Shown here piece by piece: positions 1-7,801 of a DNA stretch of 64,000 bases. The notes under the pieces were generated by a model. That model searched no databases, was not told the DNA's origin, and saw only the letters and a list, made by a program, of their open reading frames with translations. Every line of letters begins with the position of its first letter. Position 1 is the first letter of the stretch. The position numbers and the translations under genes were made by a program. The stretch is from Sva-07 sp963728195 (GTDB lineage: Bacteria; Actinomycetota; Acidimicrobiia; Acidimicrobiales; Ilumatobacteraceae), in assembly GCA_963728195.1 (NCBI GenBank), contig CAVSIX010000002.1, forward strand, positions 1 through 64,000, read 5' to 3'.

Positions 1-64
1 ACACAATGAAGGATTGGTGAAAAATAGATAATGAATGTGCAAAAGAGAATTGCACGTAAAGAAA

Positions 65-478
65 TCAGGAAATTTTATTGAGAAGAGATCGCAGTGTGCT
101 TTCAACTTTGGCAGGTTTTAATTGACATTCCCAGATAGTAATAATCTTCCAGCCTTCTTTCTTCAAGGCTTTTGCGGCTTTGGCATCATTGGCAATATTG
201 CCGTTTATTTTATTAAGCCACCATTCGGTTCTTGTTTTGGGTACTACAAAGTATTTGCAGTTTTTGTGCCCATGCCAGTAACAGCCGTGCACAAAGATTA
301 CGGTTTTGTATTTTGGTAAAACAATATCGGGTTTGCCGGGGAGGCTTTTATCGTGGAGTTTGTAACGAAATCCATTCGCATGTAAAAATTTCCGTACCAG
401 CATTTCAGGCTTTGTGTTTTTGCCTTTAATGGCTGTCATGTTTTTGCTGCGTATTTCTTTGCTATGCGCATCTGCCAT
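65..478 (-). CDS. vsr: Very short patch repair (Vsr) endonuclease, intact copy 1
   Basis: The 137-residue product has the full Vsr layout: an N-terminal RSKNMTAIKGKNTKPE stretch, the catalytic Asp in KPDIVLP, the VHGCYWHGHKNC block holding the active-site and zinc-ligand His and Cys residues, and the late zinc-ligand Cys in IWEC. Vsr enzymes nick 5' of the T in T:G mismatches left by deamination of 5-methylcytosine and usually accompany a Dcm-type methyltransferase. No methyltransferase lies in this window. It is the only complete member of a four-copy vsr array on this strand (others near 570-831, 1502-1863 and 2948-3139). A TAACTTTA box on the minus strand sits just upstream of the ATG, as in the other copies. 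Confidence 0.93.
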   Translation of the reverse strand: MADAHSKEIRSKNMTAIKGKNTKPEMLVRKFLHANGFRYKLHDKSLPGKPDIVLPKYKTVIFVHGCYWHGHKNCKYFVVPKTRTEWWLNKINGNIANDAKAAKALKKEGWKIITIWECQLKPAKVESTLRSLLNKIS

Positions 479-490
479 CGCGTAAAGTTA

Positions 491-575
491 GCAAAATAAG
501 AATCCCTCTTATTTCTTGCTTTACTTATCCGCGGTACTGACCTTCGGTGCCGACCACTACTTTTAAATAAAGATT
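491..575. repeat. Direct repeat flanking truncated vsr copy 2 (first copy)
   Basis: About 80 bases here match 2874-2958 with only a few changes. The shared core contains ATCCGCGGTACTGACC and runs straight into the truncated vsr sequence. Because both truncated vsr copies carry the same flank and the same breakpoint, the unit was probably duplicated after the truncation. Confidence 0.75.
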
Positions 576-598
576 ACCGTTTTGTATTTTGGTAAAAA

Positions 599-618
599 CC
601 GTCTGCGGGCGGGCAGGC
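599..618. repeat. Small GC-rich palindromic insertion in vsr copy 2
   Basis: The 20 bases CCGTCTGCGGGCGGGCAGGC interrupt vsr copy 2 and are absent at the equivalent point of copies 1 and 4. A near-identical 20-mer lies at the same codon boundary in copy 3 (1672-1691). The outer bases can pair (CCGTCTGC with GCAGGC-like), giving a short hairpin. Confidence 0.7.
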
Positions 619-736
619 AATATTCGGTTTGACGGGGAAGGCTTTTATCATGGAGTTTATAACGATAGCCGTTTGCATGTAAAAATTTTCGCACCAGCAT
701 CTCAGGCTTTGTGTTCTTGCCTTTGATGGCTGCCAT

Positions 737-791
737 CCCGAAACGGGAGTTCCCGAAAAAAACGGGACAAGTTCCCGAAAAACGGGACAGG
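737..791. repeat. Triple CCCGAAAAACGGG hairpin insertion in vsr copy 2
   Basis: Three tandem units of the form CCCG-A(n)-CGGG followed by AGTT, ACAAGTT or ACAGGT lie inside vsr copy 2, at the point where copies 1 and 4 read straight through. One such unit lies at the same place in copy 3 (1808-1825). Each unit is a perfect short hairpin. Confidence 0.75.
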
Positions 792-847
792 TATTTTTGC
801 TGCATATTTCTTTGGAGTGAATGTCGGCTATAATATAAAGTTAGAGA

Positions 848-864
848 AGATAAATAATTTATCT
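848..864. promoter_or_regulatory. Perfect 17-nt palindrome before mntA
   Basis: AGATAAAT, one A, then ATTTATCT form a perfect 8-bp inverted repeat ending 7 bases before the mntA ATG. The position suits an operator for autoregulation by the antitoxin or toxin-antitoxin complex, or a translation-controlling hairpin; the sequence alone cannot separate these. Confidence 0.45.
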
Positions 865-871
865 TTATTGC

Positions 872-1165
872 ATGATTACTAATAAGCATATCCTTTCAAT
901 TTTACAGGAAGCTAAACCCGCATTGCAAAAAAGCTATGGTTTTACATCCCTTGCATTATTTGGATCTTATAGTCGCGATACTGCAGTTCCCGGAAAGAGC
1001 GACATAGATATTATGGTAGAATTTGCAGAGCCAAGCGGTATCCGGTTTATTGACCTGGCAGACGAACTTGAACAAATTCTTAAACAAAAAGTAGATCTGG
1101 TATCGCGTAAAGGCATAAAACCAAAATATTTTAAAGTTATTGAACCTGATTTGATCTATGTCTGA
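872..1165 (+). CDS. mntA: MntA-type nucleotidyltransferase antitoxin
   Basis: This is a 97-residue minimal nucleotidyltransferase. The signature GSYSRDTAVPGKSDID carries the GS and DxD catalytic elements, with 11 residues between GS and the first Asp where 10 is usual. The following gene is a HepT/HEPN (DUF86) toxin overlapping by 8 bases, the standard arrangement. In characterised MntA-HepT systems MntA neutralises HepT by transferring AMP groups to a Tyr near the HEPN active site. A perfect palindrome precedes the start. The pair is wedged between two vsr remnants. Confidence 0.88.
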   Translation: MITNKHILSILQEAKPALQKSYGFTSLALFGSYSRDTAVPGKSDIDIMVEFAEPSGIRFIDLADELEQILKQKVDLVSRKGIKPKYFKVIEPDLIYV

Positions 1166-1504
1166 GAGAGAAATAAAAAATTTATTGGAAGACATTTATG
1201 ATGCTATAAAAAAGATCATGAGCTATACAAAAGGAATGTCTTATGATGATTTTATCCGGGATGATAAAACGGTGGATGCTGTTGTACGAAATTTTGAAAT
1301 TATCGGTGAGGCATCCAACAGAATTCCTGCTATTTTAAAACCGAACATCCAGAAATAGAATGGAGAAGGATTGTCGGATTCCGCAACCGTATTATTCATG
1401 AATATTTCGGCATTGACTATGAAAATCTCTGGAGAATAAAAAATGAGAACATTCCAACTCTCTCCGAATTTATGGAACAAATTCTGGAAGATACGGATGA
1501 TTAA
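1158..1504 (+). CDS. hepT: HepT-like HEPN (DUF86) toxin, frameshifted
   Basis: The N-terminal part begins MSEREIKNLLEDIYDAIKKI and runs in one frame to a stop at 1356-1358. The rest of the family (HPEIEWRRIVGFRNRIIHEY) continues in another frame to the stop at 1502-1504. Adding one A to the AAAA run at 1337-1340 restores a 115-residue protein of normal length. The HEPN ribonuclease motif R-x4-H (RNRIIH) and the Tyr two residues on, the expected AMPylation target, lie downstream of the shift, so as written the toxin is inactive. A sequencing indel is equally possible. The stop codon sits exactly at the edge of vsr remnant copy 3. Confidence 0.85.
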
Positions 1505-1671
1505 TCTTCCAGCCTTCCTTCTTCAACCCTTTTGCGGCTTTCATCATTGCCATTTATTTTATTGAGCTAGAATTATAGTTCTTGTTTTGGAACAACAAAG
1601 TATTTGCAGTTTTTATGTCCATGCCAAAAGCAGCCATGCACGAAGATTACGGTTTTGTATTTTGGTAAAAC

Positions 1672-1691
1672 CCGTCTGCGAGCGGGCAGGC
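1672..1691. repeat. Small GC-rich palindromic insertion in vsr copy 3
   Basis: CCGTCTGCGAGCGGGCAGGC differs from the copy 2 insertion (599-618) by one base and occupies the same codon boundary. Confidence 0.7.
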
Positions 1692-1807
1692 AATATCCGG
1701 TTTGCCGGGACGCTTTTATCATGAAGTTTATAACGGTACCCGTTTGCATGTAAAAATTTTCGCACCAGCATTTCAGGCTTTGTGTTCTTGCCTTTGATAG
1801 CCGTAAT

Positions 1808-1825
1808 CCCAAAAACGGGACAGGT
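1808..1825. repeat. Single CCCAAAAACGGG unit in vsr copy 3
   Basis: One hairpin unit (CCCAAAAACGGGACAGGT) is inserted at the place where copy 2 has three tandem units. Confidence 0.65.
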
Positions 1826-2068
1826 ATTTTGCTTCGTATTTCTTTGGTGTGCACATCTGACATGAGGCAAAGTTAAACGCCTTGTTTTGCTTTTCCCTTC
1901 AGAATACAAAATCACCTTATTTGTTGCTTCTCTGCCATCCCTCCGGCCTTCCTCATCCCCATTTTGCCTATCGGCTACATGACTCACTCCAAACAAGGAT
2001 CATAAATGCCCAAAATTATTGGTGGAACAATCTTTGACAGTAACCATCAGACAATAAATAATGAAACA

Positions 2069-2760
2069 ATGAAAAAGATATTAATGATACTTACTTCTCA
2101 CAAAGAGATGGAGCATACCGATAGCACTACCGGCGTTGGCCTGGCGAATTTACCGACCCGTATTACGAATTTATAGATGCAGGATACCAGGTTACCCTTG
2201 CAAGCCCCAAAGGCGGTACGCCACCCATTGATCCGATGAGTGAGCTTACTGAACATATTACGGCATCCAACCGCAGATTTGATGATGACGTAGTGGCAAA
2301 AGCAGCATTTAATAATACACATACTTTAGGCGACATTAATGTATCGGATTATGATGCTTTATTCATTCCCGGAGGACACGGGCCTCTGTGGGACCTGGCA
2401 ACGGATGAGCAGTGTGGTAAAATAATCCTGGAATTTTTAAAGGAACATAAATACGTAGCAGCGGTGTGCCACGGCCCGGCTGCCCTCATCAAGGCTGCAG
2501 AGATGCAACCCGGATTATTGCAGGGAAAAAAGATTACCGCATTTTCCAATACCGAAGAAGCCATGGTGATGCGCAGGAAAAATGTGCCTTACGAATTGGA
2601 AAGCCGGTTAAAAGATTTAGGCGCTGATTATCATAATGCGTTGATTCCCTTTACTTCCAGGGTTGAAAAAGACGGGCTGTTCATCACGGGCCAAAACCCG
2701 ATGTCTGCCGGACCAGCAGCTAATGCACTGATAAAAGCACTACAGGAAAATCTCTCTTAA
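2069..2760 (+). CDS. DJ-1/PfpI family protein (Hsp31-like), frameshifted
   Basis: The family sequence starts at the ATG at 2069 (MKKILMILTSHKEM, TTGV), then needs one extra T after 2137 to continue as GEFTDPYYEFIDAGYQVTLAS. From 2236 the frame is open to the stop. The repaired protein would have 230 residues. The nucleophile elbow AAVCHGPAALI carries the reactive Cys, and FIPGGHGPLWD is the family's strand-loop. Members act as glyoxalase III, deglycase, chaperone or oxidative-stress proteins; which applies cannot be told here. Use of the internal ATG at 2236 would remove the first beta-alpha unit, so a frameshift, real or from sequencing, is the better reading. It lies between vsr copies 3 and 4. 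Confidence 0.85.
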
Positions 2761-2873
2761 AGCCCTGGTGCTGTTGGCTCAATGCCGGCACAGGCCTCCG
2801 GACTTGTGTATTTACTTGTGAGTGCAGATCTGCCATTTTTCAAAGGTAAAAGGCTTTAAAATTTCTACCTGGT

Positions 2874-2958
2874 GCAAAATAAAAATCCTTCTTATTTATT
2901 GCTTTACTGTTATCCGCGGTACTGACCTTCGGTGCCGACCGCTACTTTTAAATAAAGA
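2874..2958. repeat. Direct repeat flanking truncated vsr copy 4 (second copy)
   Basis: This matches 491-575 over its whole length with few changes and joins vsr copy 4 at the same breakpoint as in copy 2. Confidence 0.75.
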
Positions 2959-3139
2959 TTACGGTTTTGTATTTGGGTAAAACAATATCCGGTTTGCCGG
3001 GGAGGCTTTTATCATGGAGTTTATAACGATATCCGTTTGCATGAAGAAATTTGCGCACTAGCATTTCAGGCTTCGTATTTTTGCCTTTGATCGCTGCCAT
3101 ATTTTTACTGCGTATTTCTTTGGAGTGTACATCCGCCAT
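2948..3139 (-). pseudogene. vsr pseudogene (copy 4), truncated after KTVIFI
   Basis: The 63-residue frame matches the N-terminal half of copy 1 almost perfectly and retains the catalytic Asp in KPDIVLP, but ends at KTVIFI before the HGC-WH zinc and catalytic block. It contains neither palindromic insertion. Its start codon and the TAACTTTG box (3144-3151) are intact, so a 63-residue peptide could still be made, but it should not be an active nuclease. Confidence 0.83.
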
Positions 3140-3143
3140 AACA

Positions 3144-3151
3144 CAAAGTTA
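3144..3151 (-). promoter_or_regulatory. Bacteroidetes-type -7 box (TAnnTTTG) before vsr copy 4
   Basis: Read on the minus strand this is TAACTTTG, 4 bases before the ATG. It fits the Bacteroidetes -7 consensus TAnnTTTG. The same box precedes copy 3, and copies 1 and 2 have TAACTTTA. No clear -33 TTG was found, so the call is tentative. Confidence 0.4.
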
Positions 3152-3248
3152 GTAAAGGGGTAAGCATCCTTTATAATTACGACATACCGGATTTAATCCT
3201 TTCATAGGGAAATGGAAAAAGCTTACTATTCAAAATTCCGGTCGAAAA

Positions 3249-5429
3249 TTATCCATAAGGTATTTTTAGAACTAAGGTACAGCCATTTCCCAGGCTGCTT
3301 ATTATTTCCATTTGGCCATTAAAGGATGTAACCCGGTGTTTTATATTAGAGAGTCCAATACCGCTTCTTTCGGCATTTGTATCAAATCCTCCTCCATCGT
3401 CTTTAATAATAATATCCAGCATTCCATCTTTTTCTGTCAACAAGATATCGATATTTTTTGCTCGCGCATACTTCAAAATATTGTGAGTTTGTTCCTGGAC
3501 AATTCTGAATATATTCAGTTTAAGATCATCAGCAAGAAGCAGGGATGGCAGTGAAAATTTAAGGTGGGTTTCAATGGCTGAACTTTGACTTGTATTCCAT
3601 AGAAGGGTCTCAATCATTGATCGCAAATCGATGTCTTCAAGTGGTGAGCCCATGCTGTGAGAAAGCGACCGTAATTCATTGATGGCATGGTCAATTAACT
3701 CCAACGGATATTTAATCTTTTCTTTAAATTCCGGCGTATCTCTTGCTGCAGTTCCCAGGTATAGTTTTGTACTTGCCAGTATTTGATTAATATTATCATG
3801 AAGCTCCCTGCTTAAACGGTTTCTTTCCTTTTCCTCCCCTATTAGAATAGCCCTTGTTATCTTTTTTTGCTCCTGCACTTTTTGGTTGAATAGTTCCTTC
3901 TCAATTGCTTTTTTTTCTGTTATATCCCTGTTTATAGCAACAAATTCAACCGGGTTTCCTTTACTATCGAGAAAAGGAATAATCGTAGTATCCAACCAAA
4001 AAATTTCTCCATCCTTCGCCTTATTTTTGATTTCGTTTCTCCAGATTTTTCCTTCTAAAATCGTATCCCACAGGTGCTTGAAAAAAGCCCGGTCATAAAA
4101 GGAAGAGTTCAAAATCGAATGGGTTTTCCCCAGGAGCTCATTGGCGGTGTATTTTGACAGTTTACAAAAATTCCTGTTAACGTAGGTGATAATGCCGTTC
4201 GGATCAGTAATCGATATAATGAAAGATTCGTCCAGGGCCGCTTTATAATCTGCAAGCTCTTTTAAAGTCGCTTCGAGGGAAGCAAGCGCTTTTCTCCTTT
4301 CGGTTATATCCCTTGAAAAACAAGCCGTGCCAATTATTTCATTTTTATTATAGATGGGATAAAATGATATTTCGGACCATATACTGCCATAGCTTTCTAC
4401 TTCCCTGAAACTCTCGCCTCTGAAAGCACGTTCATAATACTTCTTAAACCGGGCCACCTGTTTCTTTCCGAATTTTGTCTGAAGTAAGTTGGTTTCTTTG
4501 TCAATTGGCTTTCCCGATGCCTCTGTAATTACCTTAGCAAATGAATCATTGCAAGTAATGAGTTTAAAATCCTTATCTACGCTCCACATCAGATCTTGCG
4601 TATTGTTAATTAAAGCGGAAAGGTTGCTTTGCTCAAATTCCAGTTCCTGCTCAAATTTTTTCTTTTCTGTGACGTCCTTACCACTGACACAAATCTCCTG
4701 CACAATTCCCTCCTCTTCAACCGGGTTTATTGAAAAATCAATCCATAACTCATTCCCATCTGTCACCCGGTAAACACGTTCATACTGAACTTTTTCTCCT
4801 CCTAATACCCTGTAAACAATTTCTCTAAAAAACGAATTTTTATCATTACGAATTATATCAAATATCTGGTCACCTGTTTCAATTTTCTTTGCTCCTATTA
4901 ATAAACCATATTCAGCGCCCCTGCCATTTAATGCCTTCACTATTCCATTGGTGTCCATCAATAAAAAGCCTTCAGACGTATGTTCAAAAATTGTCTTAAG
5001 GTTCCTGGCTGCTTCATCACAATTTCGCTCTGCCTCAAGTTTTTCCCTTTCAATTTTCTTATGTTTTAGTGCTGTTTCAATAGCAGCGGGTAATTTTGCA
5101 ATGTCGTCTTTCAAAACATAATCATCTGCTCCTTTCCCGATCATAAACACTTCAAATTCTTTTGAAGATATTCCGCTAACCATGATAAATGGTACTTCTG
5201 ATTGAAGTCCTTTTTTAAGTTCAAGGGCTTCTGCTGCGGTAAAACCAGGTATTGAATTATCCGAAAGAATAACATCTGGCTTAAATTCGGTGAGTGCTGT
5301 TATATATAAACCCTTGCCCTTTACAACCCTGAATTGGCAGCCGGGAGTTGCTTCCATTAATAATTCTGTAATTATTTCTGCATCTGCTTCGTTGTCTTCC
5401 AGCATTAAGACCCTTAAATTATTTTTCAT
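3249..5429 (-). CDS. Receiver-PAS-PAS-PAS histidine kinase (HisKA_3)
   Basis: This 726-residue cytoplasmic protein has no membrane segment. A receiver domain (residues 5-125) carries a likely phospho-acceptor Asp57 (ILSDNS). Three PAS/PAC units follow (about 142-255, 265-375 and 390-508), then a HisKA_3 dimerisation box with His544 (SRELHDNINQ) and a HATPase domain (DDGGGFD, GIGLSNIKHRV). The NarL-type kinase end predicts transfer to a LuxR-type regulator such as the one encoded at 5821-6462. An N-terminal receiver on a kinase suggests it takes a signal from another kinase, possibly the MEDS kinase next door. The sensed ligand is unknown. Confidence 0.9.
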   Translation of the reverse strand: MKNNLRVLMLEDNEADAEIITELLMEATPGCQFRVVKGKGLYITALTEFKPDVILSDNSIPGFTAAEALELKKGLQSEVPFIMVSGISSKEFEVFMIGKGADDYVLKDDIAKLPAAIETALKHKKIEREKLEAERNCDEAARNLKTIFEHTSEGFLLMDTNGIVKALNGRGAEYGLLIGAKKIETGDQIFDIIRNDKNSFFREIVYRVLGGEKVQYERVYRVTDGNELWIDFSINPVEEEGIVQEICVSGKDVTEKKKFEQELEFEQSNLSALINNTQDLMWSVDKDFKLITCNDSFAKVITEASGKPIDKETNLLQTKFGKKQVARFKKYYERAFRGESFREVESYGSIWSEISFYPIYNKNEIIGTACFSRDITERRKALASLEATLKELADYKAALDESFIISITDPNGIITYVNRNFCKLSKYTANELLGKTHSILNSSFYDRAFFKHLWDTILEGKIWRNEIKNKAKDGEIFWLDTTIIPFLDSKGNPVEFVAINRDITEKKAIEKELFNQKVQEQKKITRAILIGEEKERNRLSRELHDNINQILASTKLYLGTAARDTPEFKEKIKYPLELIDHAINELRSLSHSMGSPLEDIDLRSMIETLLWNTSQSSAIETHLKFSLPSLLLADDLKLNIFRIVQEQTHNILKYARAKNIDILLTEKDGMLDIIIKDDGGGFDTNAERSGIGLSNIKHRVTSFNGQMEIISSLGNGCTLVLKIPYG

Positions 5430-5820
5430 TATGAACTTCCTTTCCTGCTTTATTGAATAATAAACATTAAAACCAATTTTTTCACTGCCCGTGGCGAGGC
5501 TGAATATTCAGAACTTATGCCACATAAATAGTTATGGTTGGTGCATTTTCTTAAAACAGGAATCTCTTAATAAGAAATGAATTATACGATTTGGTATCCG
5601 GCAAAAAGGGGATTTCATAGGATCATAGAATTTTTGTAAAGGAACGACCGGCGCGGTAACAAAAAAATAGATGATCGTGCTAAGTATTTTGTAGCTGAAC
5701 AACTACAAGCTTTCGTTGGAGGCCGGGAAATATGCCAAACACATTTTTTTAAAAGGATAACGGAAAGATCGCATAACTTAATTGCGAAATATTGATCAAA
5801 GTCAGACTTATCGTAGGTGG
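5430..5820. other. Intergenic region, 391 bp, no gene seen
   Basis: AT-rich spacer between the PAS kinase and the NarL-type regulator. I see no coding frame, RNA gene or strong terminator. A weak inverted repeat (TTGTAG, 8 bases, CTACAA) occurs near 5,690-5,710. It presumably holds the promoter of the PAS kinase gene. Confidence 0.5.
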
Positions 5821-6462
5821 TCAGATCAGATTTTTTTCGAGGGCATAGCGTGTAAGATCTGAATTCGATCTCAAATTCATCTTTTCCAAAATCCGTGAAC
5901 GATAGGTACTGACGGTGGAAGAACTAAGGGAAAGTTGCTTCGCAATTTCAGACACTGATTTACCTAAAGCTAATAACCTGAAGATTTCAAATTCCCGATC
6001 GGATAGCAATTCATGCGAAAGGTAAGAAGAACTGCCGTCTGCATCAAACGCATCAACGATTCTGGCGGTAACGGATGGAGTGATAAACTTTTTGCCCAAT
6101 AATACAGTTTGAATCGCCGGGATCAGCTCATCATGAATGGATTCTTTATTGAGATAGCCGGCCGCTCCTGCCTTCAGCACTCTGAGCGCATACTGGTCTT
6201 CCGGATACATACTCATGATGAGTACGGGAACTGAAGGGGAAATTTGTTTAATTTGCTTCAATGCATCTATTCCATTACGCCCCGGCATATTCAGATCACA
6301 AATCACAACATGCGGTTTTTTGACAATCACTTTTTTAACAGCAGATGCTGCGTCACCCGCTTCTTCAACAGAGACAGAAGGAAACTCTTCCAGCAAAAGT
6401 TGTTTCAATCCTTTGCGGACAATAGCATGATCGTCTACAATTAGTACGCAAATTCTATCCAT
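5821..6462 (-). CDS. NarL/LuxR-family response regulator
   Basis: The 213-residue protein has a receiver domain (residues 4-122) with acidic pocket VDD, phospho-acceptor Asp56 (VICDLNMPG) and the conserved Lys in YLNKES. A GerE/LuxR helix-turn-helix follows (about 147-208: LLSDREFEIFRLLALG, SEIAKQLSLSSSTVSTY). It overlaps the end of the upstream MEDS-domain kinase gene by 8 bases, so the two are co-transcribed and most likely form a cognate pair. Target genes are not identifiable. Confidence 0.93.
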   Translation of the reverse strand: MDRICVLIVDDHAIVRKGLKQLLLEEFPSVSVEEAGDAASAVKKVIVKKPHVVICDLNMPGRNGIDALKQIKQISPSVPVLIMSMYPEDQYALRVLKAGAAGYLNKESIHDELIPAIQTVLLGKKFITPSVTARIVDAFDADGSSSYLSHELLSDREFEIFRLLALGKSVSEIAKQLSLSSSTVSTYRSRILEKMNLRSNSDLTRYALEKNLI

Positions 6463-7801
6463 GGCGCTCAGTTATTCTCTTTAAAGGGACAGTAACGGTA
6501 ACGGTAGTTCCATTTTCGGGGATGCTCTCGATATCACACTTTCCACCCATCATTATAGCCCTTTCTTTCATTCCCAAAATACCGAGTGTTTTCTTTTTAT
6601 CGGCTGTTTGCTTTTCGAAGCCTTTTCCGTTATCTTCAATAGACATGCCAATGTATTCTTCTTTAATAATCAGTTTAATCCATACTTTGTCAGCTCCGGA
6701 ATGCCTGGCTACATTGGTTAACGATTCCTGGAAAATACTGTAGAGGCCGGATTTGATTGAATCTGGTAATTGTAATTTTTCTTCAGGTTCATTAAAAAAG
6801 AATGTTATGCCAGATCTTTTTTTAAATTCTTCCACGTACCACGCCATGGCTGCAGCTAATCCAAACTGGTCGAGTAAGCCAGGACGCAGGTTTGCAGAAA
6901 TTGTTCTCACAACTTTTCCGGTTGCATCAACCGCCGTCATCAGATCTTTTACTTTTTGCTTAATTGCAAGATCTGCAGAAGTCAATTTTTTATCCAACCA
7001 ACTGGCATCCAGCTTAAGTACAGTTAACTGCGCGCCTAACTCATCGTGAATTTCCCGTGCGATACGGGTTCTCTCTTCTTCCCGGATATTTTGCAAATGA
7101 GCTGAAAGATCGCGGAGGCGGTCATTTGCCTTACGGATTTCTTTTGTTCTTTCTCTTACCCGTTCTTCCAGTTCATCACCTCTTCGTTGTAGTTCGGCTT
7201 TGACCTTTTTGATTTCCGGCTTTTCAAAGATTTCCCAGTTTCCTTTTCTTTTTGCAATGATCGTGTCGTGAAGGTGGGCCATATCCAGTAATGTGGTGGC
7301 ATTTAAACCGGAAAGGTCATAGGTGCACAGCAATATGATTTGTTGATCATGGACCAAAGTCTGCATGTCCCTTTCGTACTTCACGAAAACGTCCCAATTC
7401 TCACACACCAGCCAGGTATCATTGGCGTGCATCCGCATCCCATCGTAGCCAGCGGTTAATGCATTTTGCTGCCTTTTATTAACATCATCGCACACTTCCT
7501 TGCCATCGAAATGACCATCCCGGAAATACAGTGTCATATAATCCACTATTTCGATGCTCTTCTTTTCAAGATTTTTTATTAAGTCAGGATCAAGGGCTTT
7601 CAACATCTTAATGGCATGGTCAACTTGCTTCCGGTCAAACATTATCCAAAGGCAAAATTCATTGTTCTCAATCCCGGCCTTGAAATAGGGAATGACTAAC
7701 TGCGACAGGTCTTCTTCGGTTTCAAAGAATTGGCACAGATGAGATCCCCAGGGAATGTCACCCAAAACATCGATGCCGGATTTCCTCAATTTTTCCTTCA
7801 T
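6455..7801 (-). CDS. MEDS-domain sensor histidine kinase (HisKA_3)
   Basis: The 448-residue soluble kinase opens with a MEDS (DcmR-type sensory) domain (about 10-190: GDIPWGSHLCQFFETEEDL, LCTYDLSGL). A coiled coil (about 200-240) leads to a HisKA_3 box with phospho-acceptor His252 (RIAREIHDELGAQL) and a HATPase domain with EDNGKGF and GILGMKERA. MEDS domains are thought to bind hydrocarbon-derived or similar small ligands, with few proven cases. The gene is followed, with an 8-base overlap, by the NarL-type regulator. The nearby receiver-PAS kinase could feed the same regulator. Confidence 0.9.
   Translation of the reverse strand: MKEKLRKSGIDVLGDIPWGSHLCQFFETEEDLSQLVIPYFKAGIENNEFCLWIMFDRKQVDHAIKMLKALDPDLIKNLEKKSIEIVDYMTLYFRDGHFDGKEVCDDVNKRQQNALTAGYDGMRMHANDTWLVCENWDVFVKYERDMQTLVHDQQIILLCTYDLSGLNATTLLDMAHLHDTIIAKRKGNWEIFEKPEIKKVKAELQRRGDELEERVRERTKEIRKANDRLRDLSAHLQNIREEERTRIAREIHDELGAQLTVLKLDASWLDKKLTSADLAIKQKVKDLMTAVDATGKVVRTISANLRPGLLDQFGLAAAMAWYVEEFKKRSGITFFFNEPEEKLQLPDSIKSGLYSIFQESLTNVARHSGADKVWIKLIIKEEYIGMSIEDNGKGFEKQTADKKKTLGILGMKERAIMMGGKCDIESIPENGTTVTVTVPLKRITERHG

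Larger units (their letters stand above)
570..831 (-). pseudogene. vsr pseudogene (copy 2), truncated, with palindromic insertions
   Basis: The minus strand is clearly homologous to copy 1 (IKGKNTKPEMLVRKFLHANG, then KYKTVIF) but the gene is dead. The start codon is ATA instead of ATG (829-831). A block of hairpin units is inserted after the first dozen codons (737-791). A 20-base GC-rich palindrome is inserted between the LP and KYKT codons (599-618). The frame stops right after KTVIFI, exactly where truncated copy 4 stops, so the HGC-WH catalytic and zinc block is missing. Confidence 0.85.
1502..1863 (-). pseudogene. vsr pseudogene (copy 3), nearly full span, frame-broken
   Basis: The minus strand from the ATG at 1861-1863 reads as vsr, including the HGCFWHGHKNCKYFVVPK zinc and catalytic block and part of the C-terminal region up to the hepT stop. 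The frame is broken by a CCCAAAAACGGGACAGGT insertion (1808-1825), a 20-base GC-rich palindrome (1672-1691) and small deletions. A TAACTTTG box lies just upstream of the ATG. It shares both insertion sites with copy 2 but keeps the 3' half that copy 2 lacks. Confidence 0.83.

Noticed and set aside
37..55. GTGCAA...TTGCAC hairpin downstream of vsr copy 1 as a terminator
   Set aside because: Six-bp stem with a 7-base loop, no U-tract on the minus strand; too weak to claim.
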